Below, one piece after another: positions 24,338-35,164 of a DNA stretch of 64,000 bases. Origin of the DNA: Sesamum alatum (lineage: Eukaryota; Streptophyta; Magnoliopsida; Lamiales; Pedaliaceae); NCBI GenBank assembly GCA_034509735.1, contig JACGWO010000001.1, positions 17,066,854 to 17,130,853 of the forward strand, in the 5' to 3' direction. The notes beneath the pieces were generated by a model, which was given only the letters and a program-made list of their open reading frames with translations, was not told where the DNA came from and did not search any database. How positions within the stretch are numbered: the first letter of the stretch is position 1; each line of letters begins with the position of its first letter. Position numbers and translations under genes: made by a program.

Positions 24338-27300
24338 ACCAACTCCAATCTCAGATAGGGCTAAACAGCAACATGGAACATCAAACTCTTCCATCAACGA
24401 TCCTGACCCTTGCACCTCCATCCCCAAGCATCCCTCAAAGCCTAATCAGCCAGTTTAGTCCAACAGTGCAGAGTCTACAGACTTCACCATCACAGGTCCA
24501 GGCAACAACTATAACAACTCCAGAATCACTGACGAGGAATTTCCACCAGGATTTGAGCCCGGATTCAAGTTCCAATCCAACACTGTTACCAACTCATGCA
24601 GTAAACCAAAGCGGCAGAGAGGAAGACCAAAACTCTCAAGGCAATCTTCGAGCAAGGAACAACCTGATCAGATTGGGCCAGTACGAGTACATTGTCCAAC
24701 CATTCCATGTAGCACCCCATGTTTTCAACAATCCACCAAACTATACAAGAACAATAATAGAGGTGAATCAGGAGAGGAAGGCATTCGGACGCGAAAGAGA
24801 ACTTCAGTACAGACTCCTAGTCCTCCCTCTTCCAAACGCAACTCTTCACCACCATCATTCTGCAGTTCACCAAAGAGAATCTGCGATGGGGCAGAATCCA
24901 ATAGAGAACGGCTACTTGTCATTAACCTTTCCCCAACAACCGATAATGAAAATTCTTGCATGGAACTGCAGAGGAGCAACTAGGCCAGAATTCATGACAG
25001 CAGCAAGATCACTGCTATCAAGATACACTCCACATGTTTTCATAGTTATGGATACTCGCATGCAAGCTGATAGGGCCCAGAACGTAATCAGGCGTTTACA
25101 ATTTGATACAGCAGTTGTGGTGTCGTCAATGGGGCTTTCAGGAGGAATTTGGGTTATGTGGTGCACTGAAGAAATCAACATGAATATGGTGTATACATCA
25201 GCTAGAACAATCCATCTGGAGGTGTCAATGAGACTAGGGCTACCACCATTCCTAATGTCAGCAGTGTACAACCACCCTCAAGTTCACTTGCAAAACCAGG
25301 TGTGGTCTGAACTCAATAACCTGACTTCTTTGAATTATGATAAATGGATCATGATAGGTGATTTCAATAATATATTAAGCCACAACGAAAAATTAGGAGG
25401 CAATATCACACCATACAGTAAAATGCAAAAATTTAGGTCATGCATACAACTCTGCAATATGGTAGACTTAGGTTATATAGGGCACAAATACACGTGGAGT
25501 AACAAAAGATTTGGGCATTCATTCATTACGGAAAGACTTGACAGGGTAATAGCTAACCCTAGTTGGCTTAATGATTTCCCTAATGCTAGAGTATTTCACC
25601 TTAATTCTAGCACTTCAGACCATTCACCCATTTTGCTAGATACTGAGGGGCCAAGAAGGGGAAGAATACGTATGTTCAGATATAACAATGCATGGGATCT
25701 ACATGATGATTTTCCTAATATTGTTAAAAATGCATGGACTTATAATGACTGTAATAATCCATTTGAATCATTTTCATTGAACTATGAAGCACTAACTGTA
25801 ACTGCTAAGCACTGGAATAGAACAGTTTTTGGATATATTGATAATAATATTAATAATGTTGTCAACAAATTGGAATGTATAATGAAGAAAATTGAGATCA
25901 ATCCTTCGGATTATTTATTAAAGGAGGAAGAGAATATTAGGAAAGAATTGGCTAAGTTAGAATATATGAAGGAAACATATTGGAAACAAAGAGCACATTT
26001 TAAATGGAATATGGAGGGGGATTGTAATAGCAAGTTTTTTCACGCTTTTGCCTCACATAGACGTAGAATTAATCAGTTAAAGGAATTCATAACTGTAATA
26101 ACGAATGGGTTATTGAGTCGGAAAATATTTTAAACGAATTCCGTAATTTCTTCTTTACAATAAATGGAAACAGTAATAATCTAGTTATTCCAAACGAATA
26201 TAGTGTTAATATTCCGACCGTCTTGGAAGAACACTATAATAATCTGTTAAAACCTATTTTAAACTCTGAAATTTGGGGAGCACTTAATCGAATAGGCCAT
26301 TTTAAAGCACCAGGGCCTGACGGCTTAAATTCCCACTTTTATATTAATCATTGGAATATAGTTAATAATAATATTATAGAAATGGTGAACAACTTTTTCC
26401 AAACAGGAATAATGCCTAATTTTATAAACTTAACAGATATTATTGTCATTCCAAAGCGAAATAACCCTCAAACCCCTAATCACTTTAGACCAATAAGCCT
26501 TTGTAATGTAATATATAAAATTATCTCTAATGTTTTAGTAAACAGGATTAGACCTTTACTCCACTATTTAATTTCGCCTTACCAAAATGCATTCGTGCCT
26601 AAAAGAAATATTCATGACAACATTATCCTTAGTCACGAAATCCTACACACAATGAAGTCTAAAAAATCCAAACAATGTTATATGGCAATCAAATTGGATA
26701 TAGAGAAAGCATATGATAAATTAGAATGGCCGTTTATTGAACATATGTTAAAGCAATACAAATTTCCATATCGGGTTATTGAGAGAATTATGAAATGTAT
26801 CACATCTTCTATATTTCGGCTTAAAATTAATGGTCACTACTCTGAAGAATGGTGTCCAAAAGGAGGGGTTAGACAAGGGGATCCTATATCACCATATATT
26901 TATATATTATGCATGGAAGCTTTAATTTCAGATTTATTAAGTAGAGTAGAAAATCGTAAACTAGACCCTATTAAGACTAGTTCAAAAGGTCCTAATATCC
27001 CAATTCTTTGTTTTGCGGATGACTGTATTGTGTTTATAAAAGCCAATCATAAAAATGCCATGGAAATAAAAAATTGTCTTGAAAATTTTAAAAATTATTC
27101 GGGATTAGCTGTAAATTGGGAAAAATCTAAAGTTACATTCTCCCCCAATACACCTAGAATGAGACAAAAAGATATCCTTAAGACCCTAAATTTGAAAAGA
27201 AGTAATAAAGATGATAAATACCTAGGAATTAAATTCACTAGTAGGAAACTTAACAAAATTGACCATATGGATTTAATCGAGCAAACACAATCCAAAATTC

Positions 27301-29052
27301 AGGGATGGTATATAAAATTTTTATCAATGGCTGGAAGAGTAACCTTAATTAAAACATGTTTTAAATCATATACCTCAATACAGAATGCAATCTACAGAAA
27401 TTCCAAGTCATACTATTAAGGAAATTGATGGCCTTTGTAAAAACTTTCTCTGGAATGGGGTGGCATCTACTAATAGAAAAGGTCTTGTGCAATGGTCTAA
27501 AGTGTGTAGGTCTACTAATGATGGTGGTTTGGGTATACGTAATATAAAAATGCTTAATCAAGCTTTTATATGGAAACTAGCGTGGAATTTGGCTATTAAG
27601 AATTATAAACTCTGGGGTAATGTGTTAAAATATAAATATTTCAGTTCGTCTTCTTTTAGTGAGGCAAAGAAATCCAATAATAATAGTATACTTTGGAAAA
27701 CGATTCACAATTTTATTCCCCTTATTAACAAATCAACTATTTGGATTCTTGGTAATGGTAAAAATATTCATTTTTGGACGGATAAATGGATAGGTAACTT
27801 TATTCTTATTGAAATTTGTAACATCCCGGATAATGAGCTCATAGATGAAAAAGTTTATACATATATTAACTGGAATAAATTAAAATGGAAAATGGAACTA
27901 ATAAAAAATAGGGTACCGGATATCATAGCTCAAAAAATTTTCTCAATAAACATTCCTCATCATACACAAGAAGATACTCCTAAATGGGCATGGAATGATT
28001 CAGGAGAATTTACTATCAAAAGTGCATATCAATTCCTTATTAAGAAAACCCAAAAAAATACAGATGTGAATCTACCATGGAAAACAATATGGAAAATCAA
28101 ATCAAATCCTAGAGTAAAATTGTTTACATGGTTAACAGCATGGAATGCAATAAACACTAATGGAAAATTATTCCAAAAACATATACTTCAAAATCCTTTA
28201 TGCCAGATTTGTAAACAAGATCCGGAATCTATTAATCATATTTTATTTTCTTGTCAAGCATTCTCCCCAATAAGAGATTTTGATTTCACTGGACTAAAAA
28301 ATTGGAACATTTGTATCATACTGAATCATATAAAAAATAATAAAAATCTCCAAACGAATGTAGTTCATACTATATGGAACATATGGTTGGCTAGAAATAA
28401 TGCTCTTTTTAATTCTGTAGACATTAATGCTAATTCAATAATAAAAAGAATTAAAGAATTAGACAACATATTCTTGATTAAAAAGGATAGACCCAAGTAC
28501 AGTAACTTTAATTTAAAATGGGAATCACCTCCTATAAATTATTACAAAATCAACATAGATGGAGCTTCTAAAGGAAATCCTGGTTTTGCGGGAGCTGGAG
28601 GAGTGATAAGAGACTGGAATGGGGACTTTGTGGCTACATTCTCTCACTATATCGGAAACGCCTCAAATAACCAAGCTGAATTGTGGGCACTTTTCAAAGG
28701 ATTACATCTTGCAAAGTCAATGGATATCAAAGATTTAATCATACACACTGACTCAATGTACATTATGAATACATTTGGCAGGCATCAACGTCATCTGCAC
28801 CGATCCATGATAACTCTACACCAGGACTGCCAAATGATCTTGACTAGTTTCCATTCGGCTACAATGGAATTCTGCTACAGGGAGCTAAATGGACCAGCAA
28901 ATTTTCTTGCACAGCTTGCGGCTAGTACTAAATTATGTAATGACTATGATATATGTCCACATGTTTTGTATAGTTTGTTGGACTCGGATAGATTTACTAT
29001 TTACTCTAGGAAAACTACTAAGCTATGTACTAAACGCTTGTTGCTTATATAA
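24295..29052 (+). pseudogene. LINE ORF2: endonuclease-reverse transcriptase-RNase H polyprotein, two frameshifts
   Basis: The open frame begins at 24295, but the EEP endonuclease core starts at M24946 (KILAWNCRGATRPEF), with catalytic-site segments MDTRMQ, MIGDFNNIL and SDHSPILL. The upstream 217 residues are Pro/Ser/Thr-rich. Frame shifts near 26088, then reverse transcriptase follows: KAPGPDGLN, DIIVIPKRNN, FRPISLCNVIYKIISNVL, AIKLDIEKAYDKLEW, GGVRQGDPISPYIY and the active site FADDCIVF. A second shift near 27365 leads to zf-RVT (PRVKLFTWLTAWNAI, CQICKQDPESINHILFSC) and RNase H with its acidic residues in NIDGASKGNP, NQAELWALF and HTDSMYIM. All domains are in canonical plant L1 order. Confidence 0.9.
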
Positions 29053-29100
29053 TATATGATGCCTACTATTATATCAAAAAAAAAAAAAAAAACCTTATAA

Positions 29101-29420
29101 GCTTCGTTATTTTATTACATCCTGCACAATTGGTAATTCTTTTATCTCATTTTACATTGGGCCTTCCCCAATTTTTTATTTTTTTATAAATATTCCCCCC
29201 ATAATTAATCTTCATTCTTGTACAAAATTTTATGTGTGTAATATTATTTTGTGATGGAAATTGCGCTTCTTGTGATAAATCGAAGACAAATAGGGGCTAT
29301 GTACGCATATTGGTGTATTTTATAACTTCTTAATAATTTTTCATTCGTGTATACTCAATAAGGTTGTGTTTGGATAAAAAAAATTTGAATTTAATAAAAG
29401 AATTTCAAATAACTTGTCGA
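29101..29420. other. AT-rich gap between LINE and Copia element
   Basis: No gene. The segment from about 29362 (GTGTTTGGATAAAA) resembles the TTTGGAT-type MITE ends near 16.5 kb. The Copia element may have inserted into such a repeat, since related GATTTCAAGAATTTG sequence follows the right LTR. Confidence 0.4.
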
Positions 29421-29720
29421 TGTTATAAATTTAGAAAAATTCTAAGTTTATTGGCCTTTCACTCCTAACTATATATGAGAAAGACAAGAATAAAATTCTC
29501 TTCAAAACTTTTAATCTTATATTTCCAAAGCTCTTATACAAATGAATTACATGGTGATATTTATAGGCCACCAAAATATTGTTACAAACTAAAATATTAA
29601 ATAAATATAATTACAAACATAATGCGGGATTACAAAAGGTTAGAGATATTATGGGAAAAAATACCAAGGGGTGTGTGCATTCATACATCATAATAATATG
29701 TACTTACAATATTTACAATA
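29421..29720 (-). repeat. 3' LTR of the Copia element
   Basis: About 300 bp, TATTGTAAATATTG...TTTATAACA on the minus strand. It matches the right LTR almost base for base, including CTAACTATATATGAGAAAG and TTATAGGCCACCAAAATA. Confidence 0.9.
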
Positions 29721-29937
29721 TTCCCCCTTGAATGCACACATCTTATTATATACATCCTGCCTTATTAAAAACCTTGCCTGGAAAAATCCAATGGGACAAA
29801 AACCAAGGTTAAGGAAAAGAGTACAGTTGTATAATCTCCCCCTCAATTCGGGCAAATATCTTTCAGACGTCACATGCCAATATTATGTACGAACTGCTTG
29901 AACACTTTTGTTGGTAATGACTTCGTAAATAAATCTG

Positions 29938-30408
29938 CTAAATCTGACTTGATGGAATCAGTTTAACATCAACTTTGTCTTCCACTTGAAGCTCATGAGT
30001 GGAGAAAACTTTTGGTGATATGTAGGTTCTATCACCTTTAATATATCTTTCCTTGATTTGGGCGATACAAGCCGCATTATCTTCATATATTACTGTGGGA
30101 CGTTTTTCAATTGATTCTAGTTCACATGATTCATGAACATAATGTATCAGTGAGCTAAGCCATACACATTCACGCCCAGCCTCAAATAGTGCAATTAACT
30201 TTGCATGATTTGACGAGGTGGCTACCGAAGTTTGTTTGGTTGAACGCCATGAAATAGCCGTTCTGCCATACATGAATAAATATCCAGATTGAGATATGGC
30301 TTTATGCGGATCAGATAAATATCCCGCATCTGAATAACCAACTAAATTGGTTGATTTGGCATCGTTATGACGTTCAAAATATAGTCTCATATCACTTGTT
30401 CCACGCAA
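29938..30408 (-). pseudogene. Copia RNase H domain fragment
   Basis: The frame gives LVGYSDAGYLSDPHKAISQS, GYLFMYGRTAISWRSTKQ, HAKLIALFEAGRECVWL and VIYEDNAACIAQIKERYIKG, the classic Copia RNase H. Catalytic Asp in YSDAGY and in YEDNAA are kept, but the second acidic residue position reads NHAKLIAL instead of the usual SEAEY-type sequence. It ends in HELQVEDKVDVKLIPSSQI, the usual end of pol. Confidence 0.85.
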
Positions 30409-30672
30409 GTAGCGTAGAATATGTTTGACACCATTCCAATGTCTCTTTGTTTGTGTTAAACTATATCTTCCTAGTAGATTAACTGAAAAGCTATATCTGG
30501 TCGGGTATTATTAGCAAGATACATCAATGCACCAATTTCACTGAGATATGGTACTTCTGGACCCAAAATCTCATCATTATCTGCTCGAGGACGGAAAGGA
30601 TCCTTTTTAACGTCAAGTGATCAAACTACCATAGGTGTATTTAATGGATGAGCGTTGTTCATATGAAAACGC

Positions 30673-31260
30673 TTAAGGACCTTTTCTGTATAGTTTGATT
30701 GGAATGAAAATTCCACCTTTAGTATGTTCGAACTGCAGGCCGAGATAATACTTTGTAGTACCCAAATCTTTCATCTCAAACTCACTTTTTAAGTAATCAG
30801 CTGCATGTCGAATCTCTTCAGGAGATCCAGTGATATTCAAATCATCAACATACATAGCTATGATTACAAATCCCTACTTTGTCCTCTTTATGAATAAACA
30901 TGGACTTATTTGATTATTACAAAACCCTTTATTTACTAAATACTCACTAAGACGATTGTACCACATACGTCCTGAATGAATCAACCCATAAAGGGATTTA
31001 TTTAATTTAATAGAATAATGTTCTCGAGAACTTGAATTGTATGCTTCGGGCAAATGAAATCCTTTAGGGAGTTTCATATAGATGTCATTATCAAGTGAGC
31101 CATATAGATAGGCTGTAACAACATCTAGTAGACGCAAATTAAGTCTTTGTTTTACTGCCAGACTAATTAAGTACCAAAAAATAGTTGCATCCACCACAAG
31201 AGAGTAAGTCTCTCCATAGTCAATACTGGGTTTTGCGAAAACCCTTGAGCAACAAGTCAT
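30673..31260 (-). pseudogene. Copia reverse transcriptase fragments
   Basis: Two adjacent frames: 30874-31260 with YLYGSLDNDIYMKLPKGF and KSLYGLIHSGRMWYNRL, and 30673-30855 with the active-site loop MYVDDLNITG (YVDD) and EFEMKDLGTTKYYLGLQF. They are separated by a frame change at about 30860. The substrate-binding part expected before these is degraded (31261-32090). Confidence 0.85.
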
Positions 31261-32093
31261 GCTTTGTGTCTGACAATTTCACCTTGCTCATTTCATTTTC
31301 GCACAAATACCCATTTGTATCCCATTGGTTTTACATCTTCAGGTGTATGGACTAAAGGTCCAAAAACCTTCGCTGTGCAAGCGAGTTTAATTCTGCCTCA
31401 ATTGCGTCTTTTCATTTTGGCCAATCATTCCTTTGTCTTTATTCCTGAACATACCTTGGTTCATGATCCTCATTACCATTTATTGCAGCTCTACATTATA
31501 TGCAAAAATATCGTCAACGATGACTTCATTTCGGTTCCAACATATTCCATTCAGGACATAATTTATAGAGATCTCTTCATTTTCATGAATTTCAGGTACC
31601 TGAGTTCTTCTGGAGCTGACATATTAATTATCCTGGAAACTCTTCGGGAGTTATATCCTCGATTTGGCCATCTTTATTCATAGCTCCTATTCCTTTTCGA
31701 GGATTTTTATCTTTGGAACCAATAGGCCTACCTCGCTTCAAGCGTAGTTTAGGCTAATTTGCAACATTAACTTGTCTGACAGGGACATCAATTCATTGGA
31801 GCATTAGCGGCTGGAACATGAGCTTTAGTTACTCGTTTGGGGTCAGTAAATGCATCTGGCAGTTGCTTTGCTAGACTTTGCAAATGAATTATCTTTTAAA
31901 CTTCCAGTTCACTTTAATTAGTACGATGATCAAAATGAGATAATGATAATTCATTTCAACTAATTTCATTTTCCTGCTGCTTACTCTCCCCCCCTAATGT
32001 TGGAAAAACTGATTCATCAAAATGACAATCGGCGAATCGGGCCGAAAATAAGTCTCCTGTTAATAGTTCAAGATACTTTCTTGTGGAAGGGGA

Positions 32094-32336
32094 CTAAAAC
32101 TCAACATAAATTCCCAACCTCCGTTGAGGACCCATCTTAGTGCGTTGTGGTGGAGCAATTGAAACATATACCGCACACCCAAAAACTATTAGATGAGAAG
32201 TATTAGGTTCCTGATTAAAAACCAATTGTTGGGGAGAGGATTTGTGATAACATGTTGGCCTTATCCGAATTAGTGCTGCTGCATGCAAAATAGCATATCC
32301 CCGACAAGAAATGAGGAGTTTTGATCTCATAAACAA
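32094..32336 (-). pseudogene. Copia integrase C-terminal fragment
   Basis: It reads ILHAAALIRIRPTCYHKSSP, then HLIVFGCAVYVSIAPPQRTK and MGPQRRLGIYVEF, the segment that follows the integrase catalytic core in Copia pol. Sequence from 32340 to 32800 is recognisably related but broken by stops. Confidence 0.8.
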
Positions 32337-32799
32337 TGGTCTTGCAATTAATTGCAGACGTTTAATGAATGATTCTGCAAGACCATTCTATGTATGAACA
32401 TGTGCTACAGGATGTTCAACACAATTCCAATAGACATATAATAGTCATGGAAAATCTGAGAAGTGAATTCGCCAGCATTATCAAGGCGTATATTCTTAAT
32501 TGGATAATTAGAAAAATAAGCTCGTAATCAAATAAATTGAGCAAGCAATCTCACAAACTCCAGGTTGCGAGATGATAACAGAGACACGTGTGACCATCTA
32601 ATTCATGTATCATGAAATATCAAAATGGTCCACATGGCGGGTGGATTGATCCACAATTATCGCCTTGTATACATTCCATAAATGTGAGAGATTCATTCTC
32701 TATTTTGCTGGTGATGGTCGAATAATTAACTTTTCTTGATAACAAACATCATATGAGAAATTACTGGATTGAAGAATCTTCTGGCTCTTCAATTATTTT

Positions 32800-33200
32800 T
32801 TCGCATCATAATTGATTCGGGATGGCTCAACCGGTCATGCCAAACAACAAACTTATTATAATTCGTAAACTTCTGGTTTACGATAGCATGAGTTTCAATT
32901 GTACTAATATATGTATTGTACAGACCAGAAGGAAATGCCGGTAATTTTTCTATATGCATTTCTTCCCCGAGATCATACTTGTGATATAGAGATACTCAAT
33001 ATCTCTTGATTTGTTGTTTCAATATGATATCCATTTCGGCGGATATTCTTAAAGCTTAGAAGGTTTCTTTGAGACTTGGTGAAATAAAGTGCATTGCACT
33101 ACCGAATATAGTACTAACATTGGCTTCTTGCACTACTAAATAAGAAAATTACTTATCTTTAAATATTGTGCGCGTCTTAGCACAATCAGCAAGATACATA
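32800..33200 (-). pseudogene. Copia GAG-pre-integrase and protease remnants
   Basis: On the minus strand the stretch at about 32830-32870 reads FVVWHDRLSHPESIM, the GAG-pre-integrase HxxxxH region, and about 33160-33200 reads MYLADCAKTRTIFK, which corresponds to the Copia protease active-site segment (usual form ADSATTHTIL-like). Both are in fragments separated by stops. Confidence 0.6.
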
Positions 33201-33299
33201 TCTTAACCATTAAGGTGCGCGCTAACCAACTGAATACTCATTCTTAGAAAATTAAAACATGACAAAATATCAAACCCACATTAGAATATGTTATTAACG

Positions 33300-34586
33300 A
33301 GAAACAATGATATAAATAAGTTCTTCATTCTCGTCAAAAACATGCAAGATACAGAATTCATAATACTAAACAAGAAATAAGAACTATATTACTGAACACT
33401 TCCATCACCAATCAAGTGATCAATTTTTCCTTTATCGTTTCTCCCAAGTTATTACTCGCCAAATTCAGTGCGGGTGTAAAGGACCCATGATAGATAGTTT
33501 ATTCCAAAAATGTCAAGAGCATTGAAATTCAATTTTATGAGATTGACCATATTACAACAAGTTAATATGCACTTTTAGCATAACATTCACCGTATACACA
33601 CAAGTGGAATCAAATGTATTACACATAGATATGAACTAAAAGTGACATAAAAATTACTAACAATTAGAATCAAATAAGTTGTCATGTAATTGATTTGGAC
33701 TATCTATGACATGCATACATGATATTAAATATATTAAACATTAATACTGTAATATTACACATAACAATTAAATGGGATTCATGACAAATTTATTTTTGTC
33801 AACCATTATAATAATGCTAACAAAATATTTAAAATCATGTATATAGTCATATGAAGGATATCTATGTTGGTGAAGTAAATTAATCAAAATTGACCTCAAG
33901 TTAGCAAAAAATGGGGTCAAAACATGTATATGCCATGAAATCAAAGAAACGAACACCTCTAAATAAATAAATGAAGAAGCTTCGGACTTCTTAAATCAAG
34001 ATATTATCTCAAATCACTTCAGGTTATAAAATCAATAGACATATTTTATCAACGCTTCGGGGATGATGGTATAAAATATTTCACCTACTGCTGGAGGTAA
34101 TTAACTCATTACTTACTTCAAGAAGCAATGAAAGTTTATAGAACACATCCACTCCAGGGGATAAAATCAAGAAGTATATGCCTACTTCTGGAGGCAATAC
34201 CGATTATGATAAATTCATTATTTATATATGTCCACTTCAGGGGACAATGAAATGTATAGAATATGATTATTCATATCTCATTATTCAATATATAAGAATA
34301 ATATCATATACAAGATTTAAGGGTCTTCGGTAAAAGCTTACAAGCCATTATGGAATGACACAAAATCTTCAGATATAATGTTTAAGTCCCAGAACCTCAA
34401 AACGAATACAATCAAAAAACATACAAGCTTGAATATACAACCATAAGCTTATAAGTATACTAGTAAGTATTATATAGATATGTTACTCTAGAGATATTAC
34501 CTTGGAAATTAAATCTTACTACAATGATCTCCTTGATGATTAGATGGAGCTAGTCTTGAAAATGTAAAGCTCTCGTACTGATAACG
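33300..34586 (-). other. Copia leader region with gag missing or unreadable
   Basis: No gag frame or CCHC knuckle is visible between the protease remnant and the right LTR. At 34000-34270 a loose tandem repeat recurs with CACTTCAGG, CTACTGCTGGAGG, CACTCCAGGGGATAAAATC, CTACTTCTGGAGG and CACTTCAGGGGAC. The region looks like an untranslated leader. Confidence 0.5.
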
Positions 34587-34885
34587 TGTTATAAACTTAG
34601 AAAAATTCTAAGTTTATTGGCCTTTAACTCCTAACTATATATGAGAAAGACAAGAATAAAATTCTCTTCAAAACTTCTAATCTTATATTTCCAAAGCTCT
34701 TATACAAATGAATTACATTGTGGTATTTATAGGCCACCAAAATGTTGTTACAAACTAAAATATTAAATAAATATAATTACAAACATAATGGGAGATTACA
34801 AAAGGTTAGAGATATTATGGAGAAAAATACCAAGGATGTGTGCATTCATACATAATAATAATATGTACTTACAATATTTACAATA
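34587..34885 (-). repeat. 5' LTR of the Copia element
   Basis: About 299 bp, near-identical to the left LTR. It is followed on the right by GCCGA, which pairs with GTCGA before the left LTR as the target duplication. It ends about 280 bases before the MORF3 start codon. Confidence 0.9.
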
Positions 34886-35164
34886 GCCGAAGATTAAAAA
34901 AGAAATTTAAAAATGAGATTTCAAGAATTTGAAACTTATTGTGAAATATGTAGGGATGGTAGGGAGTTTTATGTAATTTTCTGTTAATTGATGTTGCGAG
35001 CACCCAACCCGTGTCCCGCAGACCCGACCCGACCCAGACCGAGACCGTTTTTTCATTTTGAAATGAAAACAACTCGACGGTCTGTGGAACCCAAAACCCC
35101 TAAAGCCCTAGCCCTCCTACTCGCCCCTCCCTCTCTTCGCCACCACAAGCAACCACCGTCGGCG
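34886..35164 (+). promoter_or_regulatory. Short promoter and 5' UTR of the MORF3-type gene
   Basis: Only about 280 bases separate the Copia LTR from the ATG. An in-frame upstream ATG at 34988 would add 59 residues, but that stretch is Arg/Pro-rich and lacks mitochondrial-targeting character, so the ATG at 35165 is preferred. AAAACCCCTAAAGCCCTAGCCC upstream is telo-box-like but inexact. Confidence 0.4.

Larger units (their letters stand above)
22526..29088 (+). mobile_element. L1-type LINE retrotransposon, near full length, with RNase H
   Basis: Order: ORF1 with DUF4283 and a CCHC knuckle, ORF2 with EEP endonuclease, reverse transcriptase, zf-RVT and plant RNase H, then an A tail. The 12-bp AAAACCTTATAA occurs before it (22514-22525) and directly after the element in the A tail (29089-29100), giving the target duplication. 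The insertion point TT/AAAA fits L1 endonuclease preference. It encodes everything for retrotransposition but has one frameshift and one stop in ORF1 and two frameshifts in ORF2, so it is dead in cis. Only about 25 bases precede the ORF1 ATG, so a slight 5' truncation is possible. Confidence 0.92.
29421..34885 (-). mobile_element. Ty1/Copia LTR retrotransposon, complete in outline but degenerate
   Basis: Two LTRs of about 300 bp (29421-29720 and 34587-34885) are near-identical and flanked by 5-bp GTCGA and GCCGA. Domain order on the minus strand, from right to left, is protease, GAG-pre-integrase, integrase, reverse transcriptase and RNase H, as in Copia. A purine tract CAAGGGGGAA borders the left LTR. 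The sequence after the right LTR on the minus strand (CGTTATCAGTACGAGAGC) is the probable primer site. Pol is split by many stops and shifts, and no gag can be read. Confidence 0.9.

Noticed and set aside
31264..31683. 139-codon plus-strand ORF
   Set aside because: It is antisense to degraded Copia reverse transcriptase and integrase sequence.
34000..34270. Possible CRISPR-like regular repeat
   Set aside because: Repeats are loose, spacing is irregular, and it lies in the leader of a plant Copia element; no CRISPR arrays are expected in a plant nucleus.
34988..35164. Upstream ATG giving a longer MORF3-type protein
   Set aside because: The added 59 residues are not like a transit peptide, and the ATG at 35165 gives the start expected for the family.
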